From contig NZ_CP116968.1 of the NCBI RefSeq assembly GCF_032051675.1, positions 1-64,000 of the forward strand: 64,000 nt of DNA, written 5' to 3'. Below the pieces are notes generated by a model, which saw only the letters and a list, made by a program, of their open reading frames with translations, was not told the origin of the DNA and did no database searches. This DNA comes from Candidatus Nitrospira neomarina (lineage in GTDB: Bacteria > Nitrospirota > Nitrospiria > Nitrospirales > UBA8639). The position numbers and the translations under genes are program-made. Positions 53,277 through 63,099 of the stretch are shown here, piece after piece. Each line of letters opens with the position of its first letter. Position 1 is the stretch's first letter.

Positions 53277-53915
53277 TTAGCGATCAGGGCGAGTGACGGG
53301 TTCGATAATGCCGCAGGCATCCCGCGGGCCACCCGCACAGCCCGCAACTAATTCATCCTCCCCCACCAGGTCACAATAGAGGTCTGGGTTGGTATGGATG
53401 ATGAATGCGCTATCCGCATCGTCTCCCGCACCCTCATCAAAAATACTGAGGCGCCCTTCCGAGAGCGTGATCCGGTTCGTGGTGGTATGCATGACACCTA
53501 TCCCATTGCGGACTTCAATATTCACGAGGTCTCCCATATGAAACGGGTGATTGAAATGAGGGCTGTCCGGTGCATTAGGGTTGCCGCTGTAAAGTTCAAT
53601 GGCTCCTGGATCATGATGGCCTTTGGCCGCGCTACATGGCTCGCAGGCGGCGGCTTCATGGATGTGGACCGCATGTTTGCCATCCGACAATCCCTTCACA
53701 AACATGGAGACTTCCACTTCCTTGATGCCTTCCTCGGTGAAACGTTCCTTCAGAGTCGCTCTTCCCTGAATCTCGGGATCGGTACAACCGGCGATTTCGG
53801 CCGTGGCCTTTTCGACTCCCTTGTTGAAAAGCCTCTTGGCATCCGCATCTGAGTAACCGAATCCCACCATCGCAAGGCAGGCAACGAACCCCCCGAACAG
53901 GAATGAAGACTTCAT
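53277..53915 (-). CDS. sodC: Cu/Zn superoxide dismutase-like protein
   Basis: 212 residues from the ATG after GGGAGG. Signal peptide (SFLFGGFVACLAMVGFGYSDA). The beta barrel has GKHAVHIHEAAACEPCSAAK (copper His pair H-x-H), GHHDPGAIELY, PHFNHPFHMGDLVNIEV, then NRITLSEGRLSIFDEGAGDD and SAFIIHTNPDLYCDL. The second Cys of the structural disulfide is in GPRDACGII. The His set for Cu and Zn appears complete. It would remove superoxide in the periplasm. A CTAGGG-type palindrome lies 106 bases upstream. Confidence 0.85.
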   Translation of the reverse strand: MKSSFLFGGFVACLAMVGFGYSDADAKRLFNKGVEKATAEIAGCTDPEIQGRATLKERFTEEGIKEVEVSMFVKGLSDGKHAVHIHEAAACEPCSAAKGHHDPGAIELYSGNPNAPDSPHFNHPFHMGDLVNIEVRNGIGVMHTTTNRITLSEGRLSIFDEGAGDDADSAFIIHTNPDLYCDLVGEDELVAGCAGGPRDACGIIEPVTRPDR

Positions 53916-54827
53916 GACACACCTCCCTGGGAAAAAAAATAGAATGGTCCATCCGGGAATGTTTCCGGACGTGTAAGAAATCAAAGCGACCAGGTTAACT
54001 TAAACGCACTATGGCTTGAACTAGGGTTTGCCCTAGGAAATAAGAAAAATTACCCTGGTTAAGAGACTGATGACTCACGCTTCATGACGGTTAGGACATG
54101 TCGCGTCTCTGTCATTCTCGTGATCTGGTGAGCGAGGACCCCAATCGCATACGGAGGAAGAGGAATGCACGATGCCATGCGTCGCAAGGTGAAGGAATGA
54201 GGGGCATATAGGAGGGGCAAAGACAGAGGGCTGTACCTTTTGAGCCAAAATGCCTATGATTAAAACTTTGGCGAGGTGTTTCAAAATTTACCCCTAGGGG
54301 GAAAGCTTCCCTAGCTATTGGAAAAAAGCTATTGCAATTCCAAAGACCTCCCGAAAAACCGAAGAGGAAAATTGTTTTCCCCAAAATGGGCTCCCCTCGG
54401 AGTCTTGTCACGGAGCAATCCAAAGTTTCACGATCACGTCCTCAGATTTCATCCCCATTCAAGATCATCCCTGATTCTTATAAATTTCCCGGACTTCAGC
54501 TAGCTTTTCCATCGTTGGATTTGAGGCAGTAAAGGATTTACCAACACCTGAAATAAGCCTAAATTGATGGATGGTGAACCTCACCCATCATTCCTTCGGC
54601 TATTTTAAAGGGCCCGGAACGTCACCAATGGATTTGCCCATGAATGCAATCATCGTCCCAATTGGCAAAATCTTTGGAAAGAATTCGTGTCACAACTGGA
54701 TTCCTGGTTGCATAGGCATGACAAGAATTTAGTGAGGGTGGATGTCCGATAAAAACCCTCGGGCATGAGATGAGACAGGCAAGGCAAGTCTTGCTATCCG
54801 CCTTCGCGCAAAGTGAGAAGCAAAGGC
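53916..54827. other. Long divergent intergenic region
   Basis: 912 bases between the divergent superoxide dismutase and PAS kinase genes. It contains the palindrome at 54021, a related but five-base-longer dyad at 54294-54314 (CTAGGGGG ... TTCCCTAG), and a possible sigma-54 promoter at 54697-54712 (TGGATTCCTGGTTGCA) 116 bases before the kinase. No gene is seen. Confidence 0.4.
54021..54036. promoter_or_regulatory. CTAGG-N6-CCTAG palindrome upstream of superoxide dismutase
   Basis: CTAGGGTTTGCCCTAG, perfect arms of six, 106 bases before the minus-strand sodC start. One of four sites of identical 16-base length. Confidence 0.6.
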
Positions 54828-57626
54828 ATGAGTCCAAAGAATAAACCAGCTACGGGAAGTCATCCTTTACGTCGAAAAGCTGTGACAGGGCTGTTGACCA
54901 CCCGCGAGCAGGTAAAAAAGATGACGCTGGAGGAGGTCCAGCACCTCGTGCATGAACTCCAGGTCCATCAAATCGAACTGGAAATGCAAAACGAAGAGTT
55001 GCGTCAGGCCCAACGAGAGCTTGAGGTGACACGTAATCGGTATGCCGCATTGTTTGATTTTTCAAGGGTAGGATACGTGACCCTTGATGATGGCCATAAC
55101 CGCATTCTAGAGGCCAATTTGACTTTTTGCCATTTGGTGGGTGTGTCACGGGTAGATATCCTCAATAAGAAGTTAGAACAATATGTCATCCCGGATGATC
55201 AACGGGCGTTTAAACGGTATTTGGATTTTCTGAGGCAGACCCCGGGCACGCCCCGTTCCGATCTTCTCACTCTGCAGCATTCCAACAATCCCCGTCGGGT
55301 CCGATTAGAAGGCTGTCTGGAGAGCAAGGAACCTTCAAGTAAGATAAGGGTGTTTCGAATCGCGGTGGAGGATGTCACGATACAGGAGCAAGTCGAATGC
55401 GCGCAGGATGAGCAAAGGGCCTTGATGGCGGTCGTGATGGGCGGAGTCATGGATGCCATCGTGACCATCGATGAAAGTCAACGAATTGTCCTGTTTAATA
55501 AAGCGGCGGAAGACATGTTTGGTTGTCCTGCCTCAAGCGCCCTTGGACAACCGATAGAGCGGTTTATTCCGGAGCGGTTTCGTGCAGTCCATCAGGAACA
55601 TTTTCAACAATTTGGCCGGAACCCGAAGCCCTTCCGTCAGATGGGTGGGGCAATGGAGATTTTCGGACTCCGGACCAGCGGAGAGGAATTTCCTATCGAA
55701 GCGACCATTTCACAAGTGCAGGTTAAAGAACAAGGCAAAAAGCTCTTCACCGTCGTGCTACGGGACGTCACCGAACGTCGACACGCTCAGGAGATGCTGA
55801 AAAAAGACCAGCAATTTATTACGGCCATTTTGGACACTGCCGGTGCTTTGGTGGTGGTCATGAATCGCCACGGGCAGATCATCCGGTTTAATCGCGCCTG
55901 TGAAAGGCTGACGGGGTATGCATTTGAAGAAGTCCGCCATAGGCTCATTTGGGATATACTCCAACCGCCCATGGTGGGGGTGGAGGAAGTGAAGGAATAT
56001 TTTCAGGCCATTCTCCAAGGCCAGGCCCCGACTTTTCAGGAAAATTATTGGGTCACGAAGGAGAATATCCGGCGCTGGATTGCGTGGTCTTATGCGGTGC
56101 TCAAGGACGACCAGGGTAGGGTGGACTTTGTGATCGTGACAGGGATTAATCTCACGGGACAACGGAACGCGCAAAGAGCGTTAAAAAACGAACAGCGGTT
56201 CATTGCCAATGTGTTAAATACGACAGGAGCCCTGGTGATCATCCTGGACCCCCAATGGAGAATTCTTCGCATGAATCGGGCCTCTGAGCAGAGGGTCAGG
56301 CACGCGTTTCAAGACTTGAAGGGACAGCCATTCTGGAATCTCCTGACTCCTTCGGAAGATGACAAAGAAGGAGCCACAGAGGTGCTGGAGGCTTACAAAA
56401 CAGGCCGGTTCCCTTGCACCTTTGAATCGGCCATTCTGGATAAGGCACGTCAGCTTTGTTGGATTCAGTGGAACACGACCGCCAGCTACAAAAAAAACGG
56501 AGGTGTGGAATATTTTATTGTGACCGGCACCGATATCACTAGGCGCAAGCACACTGAGCAGCTGCTTCAACAAAGCAAAGAGCAGCTTCAGGCGATTCTT
56601 GATCATAGTCCGGTCTCCATATGGCTCAAGGATCTTGAAGGTCGGTATCTGAAGGTCAATCGGCAGTTCGAAAAGAATGCGGGTCTGTCGGAGAAGGAGA
56701 TATTGGGCAAAACCGATATGCAAATTTTTCCCTCCGAACGGGCTTCGCGATTTTGGGAAATTGACCAAACCATTCTTCAAACCCGGCAGGCCTATGAATC
56801 CGATGAAATATCGGATCGTTCAGATGGAAAACACACCGAACATGTGTTTAAATTTTTATTGACGACTCCCAAAGGAAAACCCTATGCGCTCTGTGGAATT
56901 GCCACGGATATTACACAAAGAAAACAAGCGGAAACCATTCTTCAGGAAGCCTCTCAGCGCCTGGAAATACAACAGCTGGAGCTTCGCTCACTGGCTGCCC
57001 AACTCCTGACTGCGCAGGAAGAGGAGCGCCGGCGTCTATCCCGTGATCTGCACGATGATGTCAATCAACGGCTCGCGCTGATGAGTTTGAAACTGCAATC
57101 AGCACAAAATGATCTTCCGGAAATTCATCCTGTTTCGCAAAAGCTTCATGAGCTTTATGCCAATGTCGGGGATCTGTCCGATGATATTCGGCGTTTAGCC
57201 TACCAATATCATCCGTCGATCCTGGATGACCTTGGATTGGGCTCGGCTCTTCGCTCGTTGTGCGAAGACTTTGAGAAGTGGGAAGGGATTTCGGTCACGT
57301 GTGAGTTGCCTGAAGGAGCACCAAGAATTTCCCAAGCGGTGGGCACATGTCTGTACCGTGTGGCACAGGAGAGCCTGCGAAATGTGGTAAGACATGCTCA
57401 GGCTTCGGCCGTCCATCTCCTTTTGGGGGAAGGACAGGACATTATTCTCTCAATTCGCGACAATGGAAAAGGATTTGAGGTGGACGGGCTTCTTTCGCGA
57501 GGTTTGGGATTTGTCAGCATGAGAGAACGGGTTCGTCTGGTAAGTGGAACCCTGTCGGTGGAGAGTCAGCCTGGCCATGGCACTACCGTGACGGTCTCAA
57601 TTCCGGAGAGCGAACAACACGAGTAG
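54828..57626 (+). CDS. Five-PAS cytoplasmic sensor histidine kinase (NarX/DegS type)
   Basis: 932 residues, no membrane helix. Five PAS domains in order: NRYAALFDFSRVGYVTLDDG, VMDAIVTIDESQRIVLFNKA, ILDTAGALVVVMNRHGQIIR, VLNTTGALVIILDPQWRILR, and ILDHSPVSIWLKDLEGRYLK. A HisKA_3 domain (LTAQEEERRRLSRDLHDDVN, His in RDLHDD) and HATPase (ESLRNVVRHAQASAV, SIRDNGKGFEVDG, GLGFVSMRERVRL) follow. HisKA_3 kinases pair with NarL/FixJ regulators, two of which follow. An N-terminal coiled coil (HLVHELQVHQIELEMQNEEL) starts the protein. Confidence 0.95.
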   Translation: MSPKNKPATGSHPLRRKAVTGLLTTREQVKKMTLEEVQHLVHELQVHQIELEMQNEELRQAQRELEVTRNRYAALFDFSRVGYVTLDDGHNRILEANLTFCHLVGVSRVDILNKKLEQYVIPDDQRAFKRYLDFLRQTPGTPRSDLLTLQHSNNPRRVRLEGCLESKEPSSKIRVFRIAVEDVTIQEQVECAQDEQRALMAVVMGGVMDAIVTIDESQRIVLFNKAAEDMFGCPASSALGQPIERFIPERFRAVHQEHFQQFGRNPKPFRQMGGAMEIFGLRTSGEEFPIEATISQVQVKEQGKKLFTVVLRDVTERRHAQEMLKKDQQFITAILDTAGALVVVMNRHGQIIRFNRACERLTGYAFEEVRHRLIWDILQPPMVGVEEVKEYFQAILQGQAPTFQENYWVTKENIRRWIAWSYAVLKDDQGRVDFVIVTGINLTGQRNAQRALKNEQRFIANVLNTTGALVIILDPQWRILRMNRASEQRVRHAFQDLKGQPFWNLLTPSEDDKEGATEVLEAYKTGRFPCTFESAILDKARQLCWIQWNTTASYKKNGGVEYFIVTGTDITRRKHTEQLLQQSKEQLQAILDHSPVSIWLKDLEGRYLKVNRQFEKNAGLSEKEILGKTDMQIFPSERASRFWEIDQTILQTRQAYESDEISDRSDGKHTEHVFKFLLTTPKGKPYALCGIATDITQRKQAETILQEASQRLEIQQLELRSLAAQLLTAQEEERRRLSRDLHDDVNQRLALMSLKLQSAQNDLPEIHPVSQKLHELYANVGDLSDDIRRLAYQYHPSILDDLGLGSALRSLCEDFEKWEGISVTCELPEGAPRISQAVGTCLYRVAQESLRNVVRHAQASAVHLLLGEGQDIILSIRDNGKGFEVDGLLSRGLGFVSMRERVRLVSGTLSVESQPGHGTTVTVSIPESEQHE

Positions 57627-57822
57627 TGTGTGGCAAAGATCGGCTCATGACGCCAGGCTCCAGAATAGTTGGATTCCCCGTTCCTCAAGGGTATTTTTCA
57701 ATTACCGATTGTCGGGAATGAGGGGCAGGTGCTGAGGTTGGCAAGGCAGGGCATGGAAAAAGTTGAGGAATGTCTTCATGGTCAAGGTAATGGCTTTGCA
57801 TCAATAGCATAGGACAAGTTCC

Positions 57823-58470
57823 ATGGTGACCCGACCTCGTATAGTATTAGCCGATGACCATGCATTGGTTCTGGAAGGCCTGGCCAAACTGGTCACGGAG
57901 GGCTGTGACCTTGTCGGGAAAGTGGAGGATGGACGAGCTCTTCTCCAGGCCGCTCAGAAGTTGGAACCGGATGTCATCGTCTTAGACATTTCCATGCCAA
58001 AATTGAATGGACTGGATGCCGCCCGTCAACTGAAAAAATTACTTCCATCGATCAAGCTGATTTTTCTGACCATGCATGCGGACCCTCTGTATGCAAAGGA
58101 AGCTTTTCAAATCGGGGCCTCCGGATTTCTCTTGAAACGTTCTGCGGCTTCAGAGTTGATGCAAGCTATCAATGCCGTAATGAAAGGGCAGTACTATGTG
58201 ACCCCGGCCATTGCCAAGGATTTTCTGGGTACCATTACTCAGGAAATGCCGGCCTCTCCAGCTGAGGCAAACTCTCTCACGCCTCGGCAGCGGGAAGTAT
58301 TGCAACTCATCGCCGAAGGCCACAGCACCAAAGAGATGGCGACGATGTTACATGTATCTCCCAAAACCATTGAATTTCATCGAGCCAAGATTATCCGGGA
58401 GTTGAATTGTCAAAGCACGGCGGAATTAACGAGATATGCCATTACCCATGGTCTCGTGTCTCCGGAATAG
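57823..58470 (+). CDS. NarL/FixJ-family response regulator
   Basis: 215 residues: receiver (RIVLADDHALVLEGLAKLV, acceptor Asp in VIVLDISMPKLNG, Lys in FLLKRSAA) and LuxR-type HTH (LTPRQREVLQLIAEGHSTKE, LHVSPKTIEFHRAKII). Probably phosphorylated by the PAS kinase ending 196 bases before it. Its close paralog follows directly. No CTAGGG site precedes this gene. Confidence 0.95.
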   Translation: MVTRPRIVLADDHALVLEGLAKLVTEGCDLVGKVEDGRALLQAAQKLEPDVIVLDISMPKLNGLDAARQLKKLLPSIKLIFLTMHADPLYAKEAFQIGASGFLLKRSAASELMQAINAVMKGQYYVTPAIAKDFLGTITQEMPASPAEANSLTPRQREVLQLIAEGHSTKEMATMLHVSPKTIEFHRAKIIRELNCQSTAELTRYAITHGLVSPE

Positions 58471-58513
58471 AGAATTGGTGAATTCTTTACACCAGGGATA
58501 TTTCTCTCGAAAA

Positions 58514-58529
58514 CTAGGGATTTTCCTAG
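58514..58529. promoter_or_regulatory. CTAGG-N6-CCTAG palindrome upstream of the second NarL regulator
   Basis: CTAGGGATTTTCCTAG, arms of five, 72 bases before the TTG start. GGTATTACC follows 22 bases after it; GGTATCTTAC follows the 59346 site at about the same distance. Confidence 0.6.
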
Positions 58530-58600
58530 TGGTGATGTGCCCACGCTTGTTGGTATTACCTACCCCATTCAGACAGGTATCAATTTTTTGAAGGGTCAAG

Positions 58601-59293
58601 TTGCCGTTGCCGGTCTCACATCCTTACCCCAGCTCATGTGACGGGAAATCCTCAAGGGACCTTCCGCGTATTATGTTGGCAGATGATCATCCCATGGTCC
58701 TGGAGGGGGTGGCAAAGCTTGTGGAGGAATTCGGCGAGGTCGTGGGGAAAGTGGAAGATGGACGATCGCTGCTTGAAGTCGCTTCACATCTGAACCCGGA
58801 TGTGGTGATTATGGATATTTCGATGCCGAGTTTAAACGGGCTGGAATCGGCACGCCATCTTCAAAAACTTGTTCCCCGTTGTAAAATTATTTTTCTGACG
58901 ATGCATGCGGATTCCGCCTATATTACCGCGGCATTTGAGGCCGGAGCCTCTGGATATCTCATGAAACGGTCTGCCGGTTCTGAACTTCAATTGGCGGTCA
59001 AGACGGTGTTGGCGGGCCGCCGGTATGTCACGCCTCTTGCCCTGCGGGGGGAGGCCTCGCTTAAGGATTTTCTGGGAGGGGGAAAATCGTTGTTTAAGCT
59101 ACTCACTTCTCGTCAAAGGGAAGTCTTGCAGTTGATTGCCGAAGGCCGTTCCACCAAAGCTATGGCCAGCCTCCTCAATATTTCCACCAAGACGGTGGAA
59201 TTTCATAAAGCCAAGGTCATGGAGACGTTAGGGATGCATACCATTCCAGAATTGACTCAGTTTGCGGTTGCCCACGGCTTGATTGAGAAGTAG
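58601..59293 (+). CDS. NarL/FixJ-family response regulator
   Basis: 230 residues, TTG start after GAAGGG. Receiver (LPRIMLADDHPMVLEGVAKL, Asp in VVIMDISMPSLNG, Lys in YLMKRSAG) and HTH (LTSRQREVLQLIAEGRSTKA, LNISTKTVEFHKAKVM). About half the residues match its neighbour at 57823, so the pair arose by tandem duplication. The ATG at 58672 would cut the first receiver strand, so the TTG is preferred. A palindrome at 58514 suggests feedback control. Confidence 0.92.
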   Translation: MPLPVSHPYPSSCDGKSSRDLPRIMLADDHPMVLEGVAKLVEEFGEVVGKVEDGRSLLEVASHLNPDVVIMDISMPSLNGLESARHLQKLVPRCKIIFLTMHADSAYITAAFEAGASGYLMKRSAGSELQLAVKTVLAGRRYVTPLALRGEASLKDFLGGGKSLFKLLTSRQREVLQLIAEGRSTKAMASLLNISTKTVEFHKAKVMETLGMHTIPELTQFAVAHGLIEK

Positions 59294-59345
59294 ACGATTC
59301 CAATCATTTCTCCCCACTTTATCCTAGGATTTTTTCCGGAAAGGA

Positions 59346-59361
59346 CTAGGGGTTTCCCTAG
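59346..59361. promoter_or_regulatory. CTAGG-N6-CCTAG palindrome upstream of the CBS-receiver gene
   Basis: CTAGGGGTTTCCCTAG, arms of six with one non-pairing centre, 110 bases before the 59472 start. Confidence 0.6.
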
Positions 59362-59471
59362 TTCTTTTTTGTGACGTCGATCGGTATCTTACTCGCTCAC
59401 CTTAGCGGCAAAAACCCCCTTTACTCTGATGGTTTCTATGGTTGAAACCGATGTGAAAGAGAGGCTCTCGG

Positions 59472-60515
59472 ATGAACCACCTATTTTCATCTTCTCCGTT
59501 GGCGGAAGATCTGATGAACAGCGCAGCCGTTCCTCTTCGACCCGGTCGCTTTGAAAAGGGTCTGGCTTTGCAATTTCTCTCCGGGCAATACAGCGGCTGG
59601 CCGGTGGTCGATTCCACCAGAGAGATTCTTGGGGTCGTGACCGAACTTCGTCTGTTACAAGCCTGTTCACGCGTGAATTCTCTGGATGAACTCAGGGTCG
59701 AAGACACCATGACCACGCCGGTATATGTGTTTGAGCAGGATCCGCTCGATGTCGTGATGAAGGGGATGCTTCACAGTCAGGTTTTGAGGATGCCAGTGGT
59801 TCGTGATCGGCAACTTGTCGGAGTCATTTCCCGGGGAGAAGTCTTACGGCATAGCCTTCCGTTTTCTTCGCCTTCCTCCCAATTTGTGTTTTCCTGTGCC
59901 TGGTGTGAACGGGTTCATGACCCCTCTGAGGGGGGGGACGGAACAGAGGCCTGGCAAGTGTTGGATGCCTATTTGTCCAGGCATCAACTCACATTCTCTG
60001 ATATCGAGCCTGCACAAACCTATTGTCCTTCCTGTCTGGAAATTCTTCAAACGCTCCGAACCACATCGCCGAGCGTGTCGACTGTCGAGACCGAGGCTCA
60101 GGGTCAGGAAGTCCGTCCCTGTTTGTTGGTGGTCGATGATGATCCTTCCATCTCCGGATTGTTGGATCAGGCTCTTCAGGAATGGGGATATGAGGTGCTA
60201 GTTGCGAGAAATGGGAGGGAAGGCCTGGATCTATTGGGCGGCCGTTGCGTGGATGGAATTTTATTGGATATGCACATGCCCATTATGGATGGGCGGACGA
60301 TGCTGGATGAACTACGATGGCTGGGATATCAGATGCCGGTGCTCATGATGTCGGGCGCGTCGGAGGAACCATTGCTCCGGCGGATGGTGCAGGAAGGTGC
60401 TCAAGGATTTTTCCTCAAGCCGTTTCATCTCGTTTCTGTTCAACAAGCCTGCCGTAAGATCTTGCAAAACGATGGGGTCAAGGCAGAGGCAGCCTCTCGA
60501 TTCCATGTGACTTAA
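59472..60515 (+). CDS. CBS pair - zinc-type CxxC module - receiver fusion
   Basis: 347 residues. Residues 10-130 are a CBS pair (DLMNSAAVPLRP, GWPVVDSTREILGVVTELRL; EDTMTTPVYVFEQDP, RMPVVRDRQLVGVISRGEVL). Residues 140-200 hold CAWC and CPSC in a spacing (VFSCAWCERVHD ... QTYCPSCLEI) known from the zinc-like linkers of PAS proteins. Residues 215-330 are a receiver (CLLVVDDDPSISGLLDQALQ; acceptor in ILLDMHMPIMDG; Lys in FFLKPF). The order is unusual: an adenylate sensor and phosphorylation input in one protein, with no output domain. Confidence 0.9.
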   Translation: MNHLFSSSPLAEDLMNSAAVPLRPGRFEKGLALQFLSGQYSGWPVVDSTREILGVVTELRLLQACSRVNSLDELRVEDTMTTPVYVFEQDPLDVVMKGMLHSQVLRMPVVRDRQLVGVISRGEVLRHSLPFSSPSSQFVFSCAWCERVHDPSEGGDGTEAWQVLDAYLSRHQLTFSDIEPAQTYCPSCLEILQTLRTTSPSVSTVETEAQGQEVRPCLLVVDDDPSISGLLDQALQEWGYEVLVARNGREGLDLLGGRCVDGILLDMHMPIMDGRTMLDELRWLGYQMPVLMMSGASEEPLLRRMVQEGAQGFFLKPFHLVSVQQACRKILQNDGVKAEAASRFHVT

Positions 60516-60733
60516 TGGAAGACGGAATTCCGGCTAGAGCTGATGGATGTAAAGAGGGACGCATTCATGAACATAAGGCCGGTCGTGTGGATGGAACCCT
60601 AAAAACCGCCAGGAGAGAAGTCTGCGCCCATCAACGCCTGGTAGACGAACAGATCAACATTCAAGGCGAGAAAACGGGGCACCTGGTTTGTCGGGAATGT
60701 GGTGAGGTCATTCATAAACCGGTGGAAGCCTGA
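60515..60733 (+). CDS. Small cysteine-containing protein, coupled to the CBS-receiver gene
   Basis: 72 residues; its ATG overlaps the preceding stop (TAATG). The C-terminal half has CAHQRLVDEQINIQGEKTGH and LVCRECGEVIHKP, a Cys/His zinc site of the C--H ... C--C kind. The N-terminal half is charged. A zinc-binding partner of the upstream protein is the likely reading. I do not recognise the family. Confidence 0.65.
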   Translation: MEDGIPARADGCKEGRIHEHKAGRVDGTLKTARREVCAHQRLVDEQINIQGEKTGHLVCRECGEVIHKPVEA

Positions 60734-61017
60734 AATCCACTGAGATGAGTGTTATCTCCTGTGTCCTATCGAAAGGAGGTGAAGGTCTGTGACGCTTCTC
60801 GTGCTTCACGACACTGAATGTGCCAAAAAGAGTGCGCTGTCTTGGCCGCGACAAGCCACACGGGATTGAACGATTGTATATCTATCTCTTCATCCATGAA
60901 TGTTCAATCCGGTTTGATCGACGCAGGAAAGAATTTGTCAGAATTCTGCTCATCTGTCTTGAAGATGATATCGAGCTGACCATGATATCAAGGGAATACA
61001 AGGCGGAGGTTGATCCA

Positions 61018-61263
61018 ATGAAAGATTTTTCATTCGTGTCCAACAAAGAGGGAGAAATGCAAAATCTGCCAGTTTCTGTCAATGAAAACACGGACGTAAG
61101 GAACGATGGTTCTACTGATTCGCTAGAGATCAAAATTGACAATCGGGCCCATGAGATCTCCCAGCGGGGAGGTGAGCCTCGTGGCCCGACTTTAGCCAGT
61201 TGGTTGAAAGCCGCAAGGGAGATTTTGTCCGAGGATTCTGAAGGCCCGCAATTGACTGCCTAA
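61018..61263 (+). CDS. DUF2934-type small protein
   Basis: 81 residues from ATG 61018 (GGAGG eight bases upstream). After an acidic N-terminus, IDNRAHEISQRGGEPRGPTL and ASWLKAAREILSEDS give the DUF2934 pattern: A-EI--RGG-P-GP---WL-AE. The longer frame to 60820 lacks a start. The domain is of unknown function, common in stress-tolerant bacteria. Confidence 0.75.
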   Translation: MKDFSFVSNKEGEMQNLPVSVNENTDVRNDGSTDSLEIKIDNRAHEISQRGGEPRGPTLASWLKAAREILSEDSEGPQLTA

Positions 61264-61588
61264 AGCCCGTTTGCTGATGCAACCGGTTTAATTTAAATGG
61301 GTTCTCATCCCCACGCCGGAATTCTGACGAATCAAGAATTTTTTTCTCATCTCTCTTGAAGCTGGGTCTGCTGGTAACGGCGGGGATGACTAAGGAGGAG
61401 GGATAGACTCGGTATTTTGATTCGGACATCTGACAGAACCCTAAGAGAACTTTCTTGGTTTCCTAGAATAATACCCAATATTCCTCTTACTTCTATATCA
61501 GGGACCGCGTAGGTAAATTCATAGCTTTCATGACAACATAGCTTTTATACAATTTTTTCCTACATACAAAAGGAAGGAGCTCCGCCCT
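61264..61588. other. Intergenic region, no gene seen
   Basis: 325 AT-rich bases before the nucleotidyltransferase. No CTAGGG palindrome and no convincing promoter box. Confidence 0.35.
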
Positions 61589-62566
61589 ATGTCTCAATCC
61601 CATGCCTTATGGTCCATTATTCTCGCCGGTGGGGAGGGGGAACGAACGCGCCCGTTTATTGAACGATGGTTAGGCTATCCTAAACCCAAGCAGTACTGCA
61701 CATTCGTGGGAAACCGGTCGATGCTGCAACACACCTTAGACCGGGCGGATCGCCTTGGGGCTCCTCATCAAAAAATCACGGTGGTGGCCCAAACCCATCA
61801 AGGGTTCGCAGGTGAGGCCTTAGGAGGTCAGCGGGCAGGACAAGTGATTCTTGAACCGAACTATTGCGGCACCGCCTCCGGGATGTTTCTCCCTCTTACC
61901 TATCTCCGGGCGTGGGATCCAAGTGCCACGGTGGTCATCTTTCCTTCTGACCATTTTGTATTTCCGGAAAATCGTTTTCTGGAAATGGTTCGGCGTGCCG
62001 TACGCGGGAGTCGTATCCTTCAGGATCGCCTCCTGTTGCTGGGGGTACGCCCCACTCATCTTGAATTGGATTTTGGCTGGATGAATGTGGGCGGGGTGTT
62101 GGGTTGGAGTGGAGGATCCTGTGTTCGGCAAGTCGATTCCTTTGATGAGCAACTCGACCACGTCCAGGCCCTCAATGCCATGGCCAAAGGCGCACTCTGG
62201 AACACGTCGGTGATCGTGGGGAAAGTTTCCACCATCTGGAAGCTTGGCTGGCAATACGTTCCTGTCATCATGGAACGGTTTGAGCGATTAGGAAAAGCCA
62301 TCGGGAGCACTCATGAGGGTCGCATGCTTCGTCAGTTATATCAGAAAATGCCCATATTAGATGTATCTTCCGAATTGCTCCAGCGCGTTCCGGAACGCCT
62401 GGGGATGATTGAGCTGGAAGACGTGCTTTGGAGTGATTGGGAAGGCTCAGACCGCATTCGTGACACGCTGAATGTTATCGGAAAGGAGCCTGCGTTCCCC
62501 TCTGATCTTGTCACCATGCCCTGTTCCGCACCTCATGCACTCTCTTTCCTTGAGGTAACTCGATGA
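61589..62566 (+). CDS. Sugar nucleotidyltransferase (mannose-1-phosphate guanylyltransferase-like)
   Basis: 325 residues. N-terminal nucleotide motif ILAGGEGERTRPFIERWLGY with KPKQYCTFVGNRSMLQHTLD; ILEPNYCGTASGMFLPLTYL and VVIFPSDHFVFPENRFLEMV (metal Asp) match GDP-mannose pyrophosphorylases. The second metal region has ALWNTSVIVGKVSTIW in place of LWNSG. The usual FVEKP lysine loop is VDSFDEQ, lacking Lys. Activity may be altered. Its close copy begins at 63719, with the SpoIIAA-like gene between. Confidence 0.82.
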   Translation: MSQSHALWSIILAGGEGERTRPFIERWLGYPKPKQYCTFVGNRSMLQHTLDRADRLGAPHQKITVVAQTHQGFAGEALGGQRAGQVILEPNYCGTASGMFLPLTYLRAWDPSATVVIFPSDHFVFPENRFLEMVRRAVRGSRILQDRLLLLGVRPTHLELDFGWMNVGGVLGWSGGSCVRQVDSFDEQLDHVQALNAMAKGALWNTSVIVGKVSTIWKLGWQYVPVIMERFERLGKAIGSTHEGRMLRQLYQKMPILDVSSELLQRVPERLGMIELEDVLWSDWEGSDRIRDTLNVIGKEPAFPSDLVTMPCSAPHALSFLEVTR

Positions 62567-63099
62567 GTCGTAAACCCGTCTTAACAAGTGACGGGAAGGA
62601 ACCGGAAGAACTGCCTGGCTCAACTCGTCAAGGTAGGAGCGTGTCCGTTCTCTGCTCGGGTATCCCCCGCCGATCCTGAGGGGAACCTATCTTCGAACGA
62701 CTTAATTCCGTCTGGGTTCCTTTTAATAAATCCAGGGAATCACAATAGGTCTGATTAGCGCTTTTCCTCCCTTGTTGTTGCAATCTTCAACAGTTCCCCA
62801 TTAGTCCCTGTAGCTTTTTTGGCCAAGTAGACCTTTTCCGGCCTGGTTCGTTTTCTCTGAACCCATTGCAAACAGAGAGAATTGGTCCGAGGCCCTCTCC
62901 TGGCATAATCCTCGCTAGAAAAATAATACCGGGTCTAAACTGTTAGGGGCATGTGAAATGCTTTCAGGGCAAAGGAGGTGCGAGTGGAGCCAGGAAGAAA
63001 AATTTTAACCTGGGGTTCCTCCGTGGAACGTTCGCCGTGAGGGCCGGTCACGAATTGGTGTCTCGGGGGTGAAAGAAATGGGGGTGAAAGATATAAGAT
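62567..63099. other. Intergenic region with sigma-54 promoter match
   Basis: 533 bases. TGGCATAATCCTCGCT (62901-62916) matches -24/-12 with one -12 mismatch, about 185 bases before the SpoIIAA-like gene. A strong AAAGGAGG with GTG at 62984 opens only an 18-codon frame. No other gene. Confidence 0.4.

Noticed and set aside
52756-53280. Plus-strand open frame of 174 codons
   Set aside because: It overlaps the zinc-ribbon gene in antisense, has no ribosome binding site and no domain-like pattern.
54294-54314. Fifth CTAGGG-type dyad
   Set aside because: The arms are five bases further apart than in the other four sites, and it is over 300 bases from any start.
60789-60869. Short GTG frame with an excellent Shine-Dalgarno
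   Set aside because: Only 26 codons and no coding signature; kept out of the features, although a leader peptide is possible.
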